Origin: Candidatus Uhrbacteria bacterium
Lineage (GTDB): Bacteria > Patescibacteriota > Patescibacteriia > 2-12-FULL-60-25
Direction of reading: 5' to 3'
NCBI GenBank assembly: GCA_008363075.1
Contig: RHKK01000014.1
Coordinates: 1-62,534 of the forward strand
DNA: 62,534 nt
Shown: in pieces, positions 23,931 through 33,134 of the stretch
How the letters are laid out: every line of letters begins with the position of its first letter
How positions within the stretch are numbered: position 1 is the stretch's first letter
Translations under genes and position numbers: made by a program
Notes under the pieces: generated by a model
The model's database searches: none
What the model was told of the DNA's origin: nothing
The model's input: the letters and a program-made list of their open reading frames with translations, nothing else

Positions 23931-24579
23931 CACGGCCTATGTGCTGAAATCGGAACCGTATCGCGAACACGATGCGTGGATTACGTTCTTCGGTCGAGCA
24001 CACGGAAAACTCGAGGCGGTGGCGCGCGGGGTGCGTTCGTGGAAAGCGAAGCAACGAGGGCATCTCGAGCCGCTCACCAAGGCAGATGTGATGATCGCGA
24101 TCGGGGCGTCGTTCGACAAGCTCGCCGTCGCGCATGCCGATGGCGCGCAGACGGATCTTCGATTGCGGTTGGGCGCGATCGCCACGTTCGGAGCCTTCGC
24201 GAATCTCGTCGATCGTCTGACACGACCGGGTGTGGCCGACCAAGCCGTATTTGACTTGCTCGAAGAGCTGGCGACGACGTGGCGTCGGGCCGTGCGCGAA
24301 CCGAGTCCGGAGCGCGCGCGCTTCCTGTATGCGGCCGCGGCCCTGCGCTTGATGCGTGATCTCGGGTATGCGCCCGCGTGCGAGCGCGCGGCCGTCGGCA
24401 ACGAGGCGGAAAAACTGTTGCGTGTGTTGCCGGACGCGCCGCTCGCCTTCTCGCTTTCGGTAACGGCATCCGGTCTCGCGTTTCGCGAGGTTGCATCCAT
24501 CGTCGAAGCCGCGCTTGCGGAAACGCCGTTGACAGAGCGTCCGCACGGACCGGCGACCATTGTCGCGATTTTGACGTAG
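23914..24579 (+). CDS. recO: DNA repair protein RecO
   Basis: Loads RecA with RecR during gap repair. The N-terminal OB fold (residues ~1-80) begins with DTAYVLKSEPYREHDAWITFFGRAHGKLEAVARGVR; a helical domain follows. Length is 221 residues. The C-terminal cysteine zinc motif of many RecO proteins is not visible. The start at 23914 lies inside ruvX. A GTTCC/GGAAC hairpin follows the stop but lacks a convincing T run. Confidence 0.87.
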   Translation: MPYLRDTAYVLKSEPYREHDAWITFFGRAHGKLEAVARGVRSWKAKQRGHLEPLTKADVMIAIGASFDKLAVAHADGAQTDLRLRLGAIATFGAFANLVDRLTRPGVADQAVFDLLEELATTWRRAVREPSPERARFLYAAAALRLMRDLGYAPACERAAVGNEAEKLLRVLPDAPLAFSLSVTASGLAFREVASIVEAALAETPLTERPHGPATIVAILT

Positions 24580-24655
24580 CGCGTTCCGCGTGGAACGCTT
24601 GGGTCGTTCCTTTTGCTTCCTTTCGGAACGGCACACCCATTCCAGAGGTTCATAG

Positions 24656-25426
24656 ATGCACCATCATGCGCAAGCGCGCATCCGTCCGTCCCACTTCGTC
24701 CTGCATGATTCGTCCCGCGAACGCCCGAGGCTCCGCATGCTTCACGGGCCGCGTTCGCCGAGAAAGGAAGAGGCGCACGATCCGTTGGCCTTGCTCGTGT
24801 TCCTGTACGTCGTCACCGCGCGCGCCCGTTTGAAGGACGCCACGACCCCGTTCGCCGAGGGACCGGTCACGGAGGTTCGGCCGAAGCGTCGTCCCAAGCG
24901 GCCCGAGCCGTCCGTCGAGGAGCTGCGCGCGCTCATGCGCCAGGTGTTGCTCTTCGAGTCCGGCTCGGTCGCGCCGCGCGTACTGAACCAGTTCGTACGT
25001 CATGCGCTCGGATGCGCGGAGGGTCTCCAAGACTACCTCCGACAAGCGGCGCAGGCGCGCGTTCGCGAACACGATCGTCGCATGAAGGCCTGGGTTCGGG
25101 ATCGTTCCGAACCGCGACCTTTTCCGCTCGACTTCGCCGGCGCCTGGCGCAATGAGTTCCGGCGACTCATCGAGCGCGTGCGCGCGTACGTCGCCGAGGC
25201 CGGCGATACCGGAGAGCGGACCCGCAAGGGGTATTTCATTCTCCGGAGCGCGGACGAGCGCGGACGGCCGATCTTTCTCACGGTTCACGACCAGAAGAAC
25301 CGCGTCGTCGGGATCTACACCGGTGCGCAGTTCAATCGGAAGCGGGCCAATCGCCGCCGGAGGTCCGAGTCGCACCGAAGGGCGATCGACTTCCGCCGAT
25401 CCAAGGCCCGGCTTACGCCCCGCTAG
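24656..25426 (+). CDS. Unknown protein, 256 residues, basic
   Basis: No family recognised. The protein is strongly Arg-rich. It has an N-terminal hydrophobic helix inside a basic context (PLALLVFLYVVTARARL, ~44-60), a helical middle (VEELRALMRQVLLFE, LIERVRAYVAEAG) and a C-terminal beta-like motif (GYFILRSADERGRPIFLTVHD, then VVGIYTGAQF) ending in a basic tail. An AGAGG site precedes the ATG, so it belongs to the SD-led group of unknown single genes. Nucleic-acid binding is a possibility from composition only. Confidence 0.65.
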   Translation: MHHHAQARIRPSHFVLHDSSRERPRLRMLHGPRSPRKEEAHDPLALLVFLYVVTARARLKDATTPFAEGPVTEVRPKRRPKRPEPSVEELRALMRQVLLFESGSVAPRVLNQFVRHALGCAEGLQDYLRQAAQARVREHDRRMKAWVRDRSEPRPFPLDFAGAWRNEFRRLIERVRAYVAEAGDTGERTRKGYFILRSADERGRPIFLTVHDQKNRVVGIYTGAQFNRKRANRRRRSESHRRAIDFRRSKARLTPR

Positions 25427-25445
25427 ACGCGCGGGCTCTTTTTAT
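25417..25445 (+). terminator. Probable weak terminator before asnS
   Basis: An imperfect stem (GCCCCGC/GCGCGGGC) spanning the stop codon is followed by CTTTTTATTTT. Confidence 0.45.
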
Positions 25446-25463
25446 TTTATGCTCGAGCCCTCT

Positions 25464-26756
25464 ATGGACGTCTTTATCAAGGACTTCGCCACCCATGTCG
25501 GCGAGACGGTGACGATCAAGGGGTGGGCGCATAACGCACGCTCCAGCGGCTCGATCGCGTTTTTGCAGATGCGCGACGGCTCCGGCTTCGCGCAGGCCGT
25601 GATCGCCAAAAACGGCGTGGACGAGGCGAGCTGGAGCGCGGCCGTCGAAGCGACGATCGAATCGTCGGTGATCGTCACGGGGGTCGTCTCCAAACATCCG
25701 AAACAGGAAGGCGTGTACGAGTTGCAGGCGACGAATGTCGTGCTGATACAAAAGGCGGAAGAATATCCGATCGGGAAAAAGGAGCACGGCCCGGATTTCC
25801 TGCTCGATCAGAGGCATTTGTGGCTGCGATCTCCCGCGCAATGGGCGATCCAAAAAATCCGCGACGAGGTCATCCACGCCACGTACGACTGGATGCGTGA
25901 CAACGGCTTTACGAAAATCGACTCGCCGATTTTCACGCCCAACGCCTGCGAGGGTACGACCGAGCTGTTTGAAATAGATTATTTCGGCGAACGGAAGGCC
26001 TATCTTTCGCAATCCGGTCAGCTGTATCTCGAAGCCGCGATCGCGTCCGTCGGACGCTGTTTCGATTTCGGTCCCGTGTTCCGAGCGGAAAAATCAAAAA
26101 CGCGACGTCATCTCATCGAATTTTGGATGATGGATGCGGAAGCGGCGTTCCTCGAACACGAAGAGAACCTCAAGATCCAGGAATCGCTCATCTCGTTCAT
26201 CGTGCGACGCGTGCTCGAGAACCGGCAGACGGAATTGAAGATCCTGGAACGCGACCAGGAGCCGCTCAAGAAGGTGCAGGCGCCGTTTATTCGCATGACG
26301 CATGCCGAGGCGATCAAGGCATTGCGCGAGATGGGTTCGGATATCGGCGACATGGACGATTTGGGCGCGGACGATGAAACCATGCTGACCAAGAAGTACG
26401 ACAAGCCGATCTTCGTCGAGAAATATCCGGCGGCCGTGAAGGCGTTTTACATGAAGCGCGATCCGTCCGATCCGACGCGCGTGCTGAACGCCGACCTGCT
26501 CGCGCCGGAAGGATATGGCGAGATCATCGGCGGTTCGCAGCGTGAGGACGATCACGACGAACTGCTCAAACGTATTCGCGAGCACCGTCTGCCGGAAGAG
26601 GCGTTCAAGTGGTACCTCGATTTGCGGAAATACGGTTCGGTACCACATTCAGGTTTCGGGTTCGGCCTCGAGCGGATCGTGACGTGGATCTGCGGTATCC
26701 ACCATGTTCGCGAAACCATTCCGTTCCCGCGGTTACTGAACAGGCTGGAACCATAG
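25464..26756 (+). CDS. asnS: Asparaginyl-tRNA synthetase
   Basis: Class II synthetase charging tRNA-Asn. The N-terminal OB anticodon-binding domain covers ~1-100 (VTIKGWAHNARSSGSIAFLQMRDG). The catalytic core has motif 2 FRAEKSKTRRHLIEFWMMDAEAAF and motif 3 FGFGLERIVTWICGI. EFWMMDAE is the AsnRS rather than AspRS version, and a separate AspRS lies at 28412. Length is 430 residues. I chose the ATG at 25464 (MDVFIKDF) because it matches family N-termini; an in-frame ATG at 25449 adds five residues. Confidence 0.94.
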   Translation: MDVFIKDFATHVGETVTIKGWAHNARSSGSIAFLQMRDGSGFAQAVIAKNGVDEASWSAAVEATIESSVIVTGVVSKHPKQEGVYELQATNVVLIQKAEEYPIGKKEHGPDFLLDQRHLWLRSPAQWAIQKIRDEVIHATYDWMRDNGFTKIDSPIFTPNACEGTTELFEIDYFGERKAYLSQSGQLYLEAAIASVGRCFDFGPVFRAEKSKTRRHLIEFWMMDAEAAFLEHEENLKIQESLISFIVRRVLENRQTELKILERDQEPLKKVQAPFIRMTHAEAIKALREMGSDIGDMDDLGADDETMLTKKYDKPIFVEKYPAAVKAFYMKRDPSDPTRVLNADLLAPEGYGEIIGGSQREDDHDELLKRIREHRLPEEAFKWYLDLRKYGSVPHSGFGFGLERIVTWICGIHHVRETIPFPRLLNRLEP

Positions 26757-26760
26757 AAGA

Positions 26761-26836
26761 GTTTACGGGTGACGGTTTACAGTTGACAGTGAACAGATCG
26801 CCGTTCTGTCATCTGTCAACTGTTTTCTGTAAACTG
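26761..26836. repeat. Word-array palindrome, ACAGTTGACAG family
   Basis: GGTTTACAGTTGACAGTGAAC pairs with CTGTCATCTGTCAACTG and CTGTAAACTG across a short centre. It fills the gap between asnS and the next gene, and its last word (CTGTAAACT) doubles as the -10 element of that gene. Confidence 0.8.
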
Positions 26837-26841
26837 GCTCT

Positions 26842-27768
26842 ATGTCCCGACGACGGAGGCGCGGAGGCCGTGCGACAAGCTGGGTTGGCGCGATCGTTGC
26901 CACCGTGCTGGTCGCCGGAGTCGCGTATACCCTCAACCAGCCCGCCCCCGCGGCCGACGCGTCCCCGTCGGCGACGACGCCCGTGATCGCGGCGGACGAA
27001 GTACCGAGACGCGTGCTCGTCGGCGTGCGTCTTGCGAACGCGGACCGAGACGGCCTGTACGCCGTCGATTTGCGCGACGGCGAGGCGACGGCCGTGGAGG
27101 TCGCAAAAGGATGGCGCGTGGAATCCATGCACGAGGCGTCGGCGCTGCGACTTGTCCCGAACGACGACCGCGGCGTGACGTTGACGGACGGCGGCGACTG
27201 GAACGTCGTCCTGCGCGCGCCGACGGGGGAAGCGTACGCGGAGCCGCGACTGCTCGGAATGTTCGACGAGCGCCACGCCGCGGTCGTCGCGCGGACGGAT
27301 CGCGTCCGAGTGTTGAACGTATCGCGCGCGGGACAGATCACCTCTATCGCCGACATACCGGAGTTTGCGAATGTCCTCGGTTTCTCGGGAGGCGCAGTTT
27401 GGTTTTCCACATTCACACCGGGCGAGGGGATCGAGTCCGGTCCGTCAGGACCCTCGGGGCTATATAAAATTTCGGCTCATGGGGACAAGGATTTGGTGAG
27501 TGGCAGCAAGGACTCGGTCTTTGTCGGCGTTCTTTCGATCGATGAGCGTGTTGCCACATGGATGCAAAACGGGTCCTTTACGGCTACCGCTTCAGACGGG
27601 TTCGGATTGAGCGGGCTCGGTATGCCGCTACTTTGGATTGAGGATCGTCTCTTGGTGGCTGACGGTCCCGACCTTCTTCTTTATGGATCAACGGCCGAAG
27701 GACATGAACCGGTCGACCTTCGCGTGCATCTCACGGGATCTCCCGCCGTCGCAAAGATGGCCGAGTAG
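26842..27768 (+). CDS. Membrane-anchored protein of unknown function with beta-propeller-like strands
   Basis: A 308-residue protein. A basic N-terminus and one membrane segment (~14-33) are followed by an outside-facing domain with repeated strand pairs containing YAVDLRDGEAT, VRVLNVSRAGQITSIADIP and GLYKISAHGDKDLVSG. These suggest a beta-propeller or WD40-like fold, but no family can be named. TAAACT, part of the preceding repeat, ends six bases before the ATG. The next gene starts 21 bases downstream and is likewise a single-anchor protein, so they may form a small envelope operon. Confidence 0.75.
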   Translation: MSRRRRRGGRATSWVGAIVATVLVAGVAYTLNQPAPAADASPSATTPVIAADEVPRRVLVGVRLANADRDGLYAVDLRDGEATAVEVAKGWRVESMHEASALRLVPNDDRGVTLTDGGDWNVVLRAPTGEAYAEPRLLGMFDERHAAVVARTDRVRVLNVSRAGQITSIADIPEFANVLGFSGGAVWFSTFTPGEGIESGPSGPSGLYKISAHGDKDLVSGSKDSVFVGVLSIDERVATWMQNGSFTATASDGFGLSGLGMPLLWIEDRLLVADGPDLLLYGSTAEGHEPVDLRVHLTGSPAVAKMAE

Positions 27769-27788
27769 TGTGTTATCATGTGCCAGGT

Positions 27789-28388
27789 ATGACGAAAACC
27801 GCGTTGAAGGTGTGGATCGGCATCGGCACGGTGTCGCTTCTCGCGCTCCTGATCCTGCCTCCGATCCTGGCACGGATGGCATCGGAGGACATCAAGCGCT
27901 ATCGAGAGTGCATCGCCGGCACGAGAAGCGACTGTGATCGCAGCATGGTCTGGAATCTCGCGGATGCAATCGTCCTGCTTCAAATCCAAACCGGCGGATC
28001 GCTTGCCGGTACGCCGTACGAAGGCCTCGAGCAAGGGTCGCCGTCCGGCGCGACGCGAACCTCCGAAAAAGCGCCGTTTATCATCAAAGTGGAGCCGCGC
28101 GGCATGTCCAACGCAAACGGAACCTATTTCGCGCCCGCCGGAACCAGAGTCACATTCCTTGCGACCATGACGGGCATGATCACAAACGCCGATCTTTACG
28201 TGGTCCAAGTGGTGGACAGCGAAATCAAGCGCCCAGAAAAGGTTGCTCCGTTTGAAAAAAAAGAGGGTGACTCGTGGGAGGCGGTCTATACGATTCCGCC
28301 CGGATTTGACGGGAGCGTGGAGGTGCGTGCCTACGGTGTCGACCCGAAGGATTTGGCCGTTCTCGCCCTGCCGGTTGCGGCCCGTTAG
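27789..28388 (+). CDS. Single-pass membrane protein of unknown function
   Basis: A 199-residue protein. One N-terminal membrane helix (~7-28, VWIGIGTVSLLALLILPPIL) is followed by an extracytoplasmic domain with two cysteines (CIAGTRSDC). A C-terminal Ig-like beta region (TYFAPAGTRVTFLATMTG, DSWEAVYTIPPGFDGSVEVRAY) resembles a carbohydrate- or filament-binding fold, though I cannot assign a family. The ATG at 27789 lies nine bases after TATCAT. It sits between an anchored propeller-like protein and aspS. Confidence 0.75.
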   Translation: MTKTALKVWIGIGTVSLLALLILPPILARMASEDIKRYRECIAGTRSDCDRSMVWNLADAIVLLQIQTGGSLAGTPYEGLEQGSPSGATRTSEKAPFIIKVEPRGMSNANGTYFAPAGTRVTFLATMTGMITNADLYVVQVVDSEIKRPEKVAPFEKKEGDSWEAVYTIPPGFDGSVEVRAYGVDPKDLAVLALPVAAR

Positions 28389-28411
28389 CGTTTTTGGTGA
28401 GATAGCCGTCT

Positions 28412-29824
28412 ATGCAACGGACGATGATCCGCGACACGGTCGCGCAGATTGGGGAGGAAGTGCTCCTTCAGGGATGGGTTCATGTCCGGCGCGACATGGG
28501 GAAACTCGCGTTTTTGGATCTGCGCGACCGTTCGGGCATCGCGCAGGTCGTCCTCGTGCCGGCCGAGTTGAGCGAACGGGGCAAGGCGGCGATGAAGGAG
28601 CTGCGCCCGGAGTTTTGCGTGACCGTAACAGGTGTCATTCAGAAGCGCGGCGAGATGCAGGTAAATCCGAACGTGCCGACGGGCGGCATCGAAATCCTCG
28701 CCAAGGACGTGGAGATTCTGAACGCGGCAAAAACACCGCCGTTCGAACTGGAAGACACGTCCGGCATCAGCGAGGAATTGCGATTAAAATACCGCTATCT
28801 CGATCTGCGTTCGTCGCGCATGCTCCGTAATCTCGAATTACGCGACAAGGTCATCACCTTTTTTCGGTCCTATTTGCACGCCCGTGGCTTTTTGGAGGTT
28901 GAGACCCCGAACCTCACCAAAGGGACGCCGGAGGGATCGCGCGAGTATCTCGTGCCGTCGCGTTTGCATCCGGGACGGTTTTACGTGCTTCCGCAATCGC
29001 CGCAGCAGTTCAAACAGTTGCTGATGGTTGGCGGCATCGAGCGATACTTCCAGATCGCGCGATGCTTCCGCGACGAGGACCAGCGCGGGGATCGTCAGCC
29101 CGAATTCACGCAACTCGACATAGAGCTTTCGTTCGTCGATCGTGAAGACGTCCTTTCGCTCATCGAGGGCATGATGATCGAGCTCGTGAAAGCCGTGACG
29201 CTGAACAAACGGATTTCACAGGTTCCGTTCCCGCGTCTTTCATACGCGGAAACAATGGAGAAATACGGGTCGGACAAGCCCGATTTGCGTAAAGACAAAA
29301 ACGATCCGGACGAGCTTGCGTTCGCGTGGATCGTGGACTTTCCGATGTTCGAAAAGAGCGATGCAGGCGGCATCCAAGCGGTACACCACCCGTTCACGTC
29401 GCCGCTGCCAGAGGATCGCGACGTTCTCGATCGCGATCCGCTCAAGACGCGCGCGAACGCGTATGATCTCGTCCTGAACGGCTACGAGATTTTCGGCGGA
29501 TCGATCCGCATCCATCAACGCGAGTTGCAGAACCGCGTCTTCGAGTTGCTCGGACTGGATGCGGACACGATCGAAGAGCGGTTCGGCCACATGCTGGAGG
29601 CGTTCGAATACGGGGCGCCGCCGCATGGCGGGATCGCGTCGGGGCTGGACCGCATCGTGATGATCCTCGCGAACGAGCCCAACATCCGCGAAGTCATCCC
29701 GTTCCCGAAGACGGGGGACGCGCGCGACCTCCTGATGGGCGCACCGAGCGAGATCGAGGAGACGCGGTTGAAGGAGGCACACATCCAAATCCGCAAACCG
29801 CAAATCGCAAACCGCAAAACTTGA
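28412..29824 (+). CDS. aspS: Aspartyl-tRNA synthetase, GAD-less form
   Basis: Class II synthetase. The OB domain begins VLLQGWVHVRRDMGKLAFLDLRD, motif 2 is FRDEDQRGDRQPEFTQLDIEL and motif 3 GIASGLDRIVMILA. Bacterial AspRS is usually near 590 residues because of the GAD insertion; here DKPDLRKDKND runs within ~10 residues into AFAWIVDFPMFE, so the insertion is absent and the length is 470. GQxQ-type specificity determinants (QSPQQFKQLLM) are intact. The last ~12 residues (IQIRKPQIANRKT) are encoded by a CCGCAAA tandem repeat, an apparent late extension. Confidence 0.94.
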   Translation: MQRTMIRDTVAQIGEEVLLQGWVHVRRDMGKLAFLDLRDRSGIAQVVLVPAELSERGKAAMKELRPEFCVTVTGVIQKRGEMQVNPNVPTGGIEILAKDVEILNAAKTPPFELEDTSGISEELRLKYRYLDLRSSRMLRNLELRDKVITFFRSYLHARGFLEVETPNLTKGTPEGSREYLVPSRLHPGRFYVLPQSPQQFKQLLMVGGIERYFQIARCFRDEDQRGDRQPEFTQLDIELSFVDREDVLSLIEGMMIELVKAVTLNKRISQVPFPRLSYAETMEKYGSDKPDLRKDKNDPDELAFAWIVDFPMFEKSDAGGIQAVHHPFTSPLPEDRDVLDRDPLKTRANAYDLVLNGYEIFGGSIRIHQRELQNRVFELLGLDADTIEERFGHMLEAFEYGAPPHGGIASGLDRIVMILANEPNIREVIPFPKTGDARDLLMGAPSEIEETRLKEAHIQIRKPQIANRKT

Positions 29825-29866
29825 TACAAGTATTTTTTTGCGACTTACGACTTACGATCTACGACG
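29793..29866. repeat. Word-array repeat, CCGCAAA and CGACTTA words
   Basis: The aspS end carries four CGCAAA(C/T)-type words, then (after a T run) CGACTTACGACTTACGATC follows. The two arms are only partly complementary. It encodes the aspS C-terminus and runs up to the scpA ATG. Confidence 0.6.
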
Positions 29867-29868
29867 TC

Positions 29869-30582
29869 ATGGCTTACTCCGTTCGTATCGAGCAGTTCGA
29901 GGGGCCGTTGGACCTCCTGCTTCAGCTCGTCGAATCGGAGAAGATGGAGATCACGAACGTGTCACTCATGGAAGTGACGGAGCCGTTCGTAACGCATGTA
30001 CGCGAGAATCACGGAAAAATCCCGCCGGAAGATCTTGCCGACTTTCTCGTCGTGGCGGCGAAGCTTGTGTATCTTAAATCGAAAGCGATTTTGCCGACAT
30101 TGGTCGATCCGTCGCTGGAAGAAGGTCCCGATCTTGAAACGCAGCTGCGCTTATACAAAGCCTTCGCAGAGGCGGCCGCGAAGATCGCGGAGCTCGCGAA
30201 CGCGGGCCGTTCGTCCTACGCGCGAACGCACCGGGCCCTCAAGCCCACGGAGCCGACGTTTACGCCTCCCGAGGGCGTAACCTCGACGATGTTGCGCGAT
30301 CTCTATCGCCAGGCTGTCCGACGACTTGAACCGCTCATCGCTTTGCCCAAAGCCTCGGTGGAGCGCGCGATCACGATCGAGGAGAAAATCGAGGCGTTGC
30401 GTGACCGTGTGGCGAAACTCATGCATTCCTCCTTTCACCGCTTCCTTTCGGAATCGCGCGATAAGCACGAGATGGTTGTTTCGTTCCTCGCTCTTCTTGA
30501 ACTGATCAAGCAGCGGATCGTGCACGTAGAACAGGAAGGACATTTTTCCGACATCAAACTTCGCATGACCCATCCCGTATGA
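29869..30582 (+). CDS. scpA: Segregation and condensation protein A
   Basis: Kleisin subunit of the SMC-ScpAB condensin. The N-terminal SMC-binding motif is FEGPLDLLLQLVESEKMEI; LADFLVVAAKLVYLKSKAILP is the conserved helix; the C-terminal winged helix spans ~175-237 (VVSFLALLELIKQRIVHVEQEG). Length is 237 residues, normal. The start at 29869 immediately follows the word repeat. scpB overlaps by four bases (ATGA), a translationally coupled pair. Confidence 0.94.
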   Translation: MAYSVRIEQFEGPLDLLLQLVESEKMEITNVSLMEVTEPFVTHVRENHGKIPPEDLADFLVVAAKLVYLKSKAILPTLVDPSLEEGPDLETQLRLYKAFAEAAAKIAELANAGRSSYARTHRALKPTEPTFTPPEGVTSTMLRDLYRQAVRRLEPLIALPKASVERAITIEEKIEALRDRVAKLMHSSFHRFLSESRDKHEMVVSFLALLELIKQRIVHVEQEGHFSDIKLRMTHPV

Positions 30583-31139
30583 CTCTCGATGCCCTGATCG
30601 AAGCGCTGTTGTTTGCCACGGCGCAGCCCATGTCCGCACGCAAGATCGCGGAAGCCGTCTCACATTCGCCGAAGGATGTGGACGACGCGCTGAACGCGTT
30701 GCATGAACGGCTCGAATCTTCCGGCTCGGGCACGCGGCTCGTGCGCAGCGGCCAGACGGTGGAACTCGTCACGCATCCGGACGCGGCGGGCGTGGTACGC
30801 TCCGCACTCAAGCAGGAGCTGCATGGCGAGCTCACCAAACCCTCGCTCGAGACGCTCTCCATCCTGGCGTACCGCGGGCCGATGACGCGTCCGGAACTCG
30901 AACAGATCCGCGGCGTGCAATCCTCGCTCATCCTGCGCAATCTCATGCTACGCGGCTTGGTCGAACAGAAGGAGGACGTGCGGCTCGGCCAGCCGACGTT
31001 TGGCGTCACCGTCGCGTTCTTCAAGCATATCGGACTCGCGGGCGCGGAAGACTTGCCGGACTACGCGGAGCTGCGTGGGCATTCCGCGGTCGAACAGGCA
31101 CTGCAGGAACTGGTTGCCTCGGATGAAAAATCCGCGTAA
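30579..31139 (+). CDS. scpB: Segregation and condensation protein B
   Basis: Dimeric winged-helix partner of ScpA in the condensin complex. IEALLFATAQPMSARKIAEAV opens the first winged helix; KPSLETLSILAYRGPMTRPELEQIRGV is the hallmark of the second. Length is 186 residues. It overlaps scpA by ATGA. The downstream carboxypeptidase gene has its own TAAAAT six bases before its ATG, formed by the scpB stop region. Confidence 0.94.
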   Translation: MTLDALIEALLFATAQPMSARKIAEAVSHSPKDVDDALNALHERLESSGSGTRLVRSGQTVELVTHPDAAGVVRSALKQELHGELTKPSLETLSILAYRGPMTRPELEQIRGVQSSLILRNLMLRGLVEQKEDVRLGQPTFGVTVAFFKHIGLAGAEDLPDYAELRGHSAVEQALQELVASDEKSA

Positions 31140-31148
31140 AATCCGGCC

Positions 31149-32078
31149 ATGGATTCAAACGCCCTGCTTGCGATTTTAAGCGCGTTTACGCTCAAGACGG
31201 TCCAGGAGCCCACGTTGCGCGCCTACGCGTGGAATCCGTTGCCGGTCTCGAGACCGGCGGTTTTGAACGTGCCGGTGAAGCGTAAGCAGACATCGCTTGG
31301 CATTGATATTTCCGCACCGTCCGCGATTGTCATGGACGCGGAGACCGGGGCGGTGCTGTTCGAAAAAAACGCGGACGACGTACGACCGGTTGCGAGCCTC
31401 ACCAAACTCGTCGCCGCCATGACATATCTCGACACCAAGCCCGACTTTGCCGCGAACGTCGAGATTCGACCTGCGGACGGGCCGAGCGTCGGTCGCACCA
31501 TCTTGCCGACCAACGAGCGATTCACCGCGGAAGACGTGTTCGAAGGGATGCTGGTCGGCTCGATCAACGAGTCGGCGAAAGCGCTCGCGCGTTCGAGCCT
31601 CGGCACGGAGGATTTCGTGAAGCGGATGAATGAGAAAGCGGAGGAGGTCGGCATGAAACGAGCCACGTTCGTGGATGCGTCCGGTGAAGACGCGCGCAAC
31701 CGGGCGACCGCGCGCGATATCGCCCTCGCCTTGCGTGCGGCCGCCGCGTATCCGGAGATTACGGAAGCGATGTCGCGATCGTCTGTGACGCTTTCCGGCG
31801 TCAAAAAACCGTATCTCATCAAGACGACGAATCTGCTTCTGTCTTCGGAGTTGAACCGCGAGCCGTACAAGATCATCGCCGCAAAGACCGGGACGCTGCC
31901 GGAAGCCGGGCATAATTATGCGCTCATGACGGAAGGGAAAGACGGACAAAAGCTCCTGGTCGTCCTGCTTGGCGGCGAAACGCATTACTCGCGTTTCCAG
32001 GACGTGAAGGCGCTCACGTATTGGGCGTTTGACGCCTACGAGTGGCCGCGCGCCACCGCGCGAACCGCCGCTCAATGA
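31149..32078 (+). CDS. D-alanyl-D-alanine carboxypeptidase (S11, DacA/PBP5-like)
   Basis: Trims the terminal D-Ala of peptidoglycan side chains. The serine SxxK motif is SLTK (in RPVASLTKLVAAM), SxN is SIN (in LVGSINESAKALA), and KTG is in AAKTGTLPEAGHNYAL. Length is 309 residues. A hydrophobic N-terminus (ALLAILSAFTLKTV) is a poor signal peptide, so export is likely but not certain. No C-terminal amphipathic anchor is seen. TAAAAT ends six bases before the ATG. The next gene overlaps by ATGA. Confidence 0.9.
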   Translation: MDSNALLAILSAFTLKTVQEPTLRAYAWNPLPVSRPAVLNVPVKRKQTSLGIDISAPSAIVMDAETGAVLFEKNADDVRPVASLTKLVAAMTYLDTKPDFAANVEIRPADGPSVGRTILPTNERFTAEDVFEGMLVGSINESAKALARSSLGTEDFVKRMNEKAEEVGMKRATFVDASGEDARNRATARDIALALRAAAAYPEITEAMSRSSVTLSGVKKPYLIKTTNLLLSSELNREPYKIIAAKTGTLPEAGHNYALMTEGKDGQKLLVVLLGGETHYSRFQDVKALTYWAFDAYEWPRATARTAAQ

Positions 32079-33064
32079 TCCGTCTCGGCATCGATTTGAG
32101 ACATGTGCCGACGGACGGAACCGCCGGCGCGGGCGTCCCGCATGCGTCAAGAGAGCTGGCGGATGCTTTCCGTGAACACGCGGGCGGCTACGGCATGGAG
32201 ACGATCGGGTTTCGAGGACGCATGCGGTCGTGGGAACTCGCGACGCGTTGCAGGCGTGAGCGCCTGGACGTGCTCTTCGCGGCATCCGGCGCCGTGGCGC
32301 CTTTCCTGCCAGTGCCCGCGTTTCCGTGGGTGCATGATGTCGCGATTTTCCGCCATCCGGAATGGTTTCCGCAATCGAGCATCAAGCGGCTCGTTACGAC
32401 GCGTTTGTTTCTCCGCGGCGTGCGAAATGCGCCGCACGTATTCGCCGTGAGCGAAGATACGAAGCGGACGCTCGTCGAAGTCGCGGGGATTGATCCGCAA
32501 CGCGTCACGGTGACGTATCAAGGGGTGGAAGCGTCGAGCGCGGATCCGGAAACACGGTATGACGAATACGCCTTGATCGTGGGAACGATCGAACCGAGAA
32601 AGAACATTCCGTTTATCATCGAACTGTGGGATGACGTGCAAAGGGCTCTGGCGGCCGATGTGAAACTCGTGATCGCGGGACGGACGGGTTGGGGGAATGT
32701 GGAGATTCCGAAACGGGATTGGATCATCCGCGTTGATCATCCGGACGACGAGGCGCGTGACCGCTTATATGCCGGTGCGCGCGTATTGCTGATGCCGTCG
32801 CTGTACGAAGGGTTCGGACGTATGGCGCTGGAGGCCATGTCGGCCGGCGTGCCGGTGATCGCATCAAGCCGCGGGGCGATTCCGGAGGTGATCGGAGACG
32901 CGGGTGTCCTGCTTGACCCGACGGACAGGTTCTCGTGGATCCGGGAAATCGTGCACGGGTTTGAGGGACGGTTGGACGGGAAGCGCGGGATGGCGAGAGC
33001 GTCGAACTTTTCTTGGGAGAAAACGGCCCGTATCATCCTTGCCAAGGTCAAAGAATATTGCTAG
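32075..33064 (+). CDS. Glycosyltransferase, GT4 family
   Basis: A 329-residue GT-B-fold transferase. The N-terminal half includes PWVHDVAIFRHPEWFP; the C-terminal half has the nucleotide-sugar motifs VGTIEPRKNIPF, VIAGRTGWG and the E-x7-E motif LYEGFGRMALEAMSAGVPVIAS. These match GT4 mannosyl/glucosyltransferases acting on polyprenyl or cell-surface glycans; donor and acceptor are unknown. It overlaps the carboxypeptidase gene by ATGA, tying it to envelope synthesis. Confidence 0.9.
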   Translation: MIRLGIDLRHVPTDGTAGAGVPHASRELADAFREHAGGYGMETIGFRGRMRSWELATRCRRERLDVLFAASGAVAPFLPVPAFPWVHDVAIFRHPEWFPQSSIKRLVTTRLFLRGVRNAPHVFAVSEDTKRTLVEVAGIDPQRVTVTYQGVEASSADPETRYDEYALIVGTIEPRKNIPFIIELWDDVQRALAADVKLVIAGRTGWGNVEIPKRDWIIRVDHPDDEARDRLYAGARVLLMPSLYEGFGRMALEAMSAGVPVIASSRGAIPEVIGDAGVLLDPTDRFSWIREIVHGFEGRLDGKRGMARASNFSWEKTARIILAKVKEYC

Positions 33065-33079
33065 ACTTCGGCCGCACAT

Positions 33080-33127
33080 TCATGTCAGATAACAGATGTT
33101 AGATGCAAAACGTTCCCACATCTGACA
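33080..33127. repeat. Word-array half-palindrome, GTCAGAT/GTTAGAT words
   Basis: ATGTCAGATAACAGATG and GTTAGATG face CACATCTGACATCAC across a short centre. It lies eight bases upstream of tRNA-Met and is related to the ACAGATAACAG family. Confidence 0.55.
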
Positions 33128-33134
33128 TCACCCC

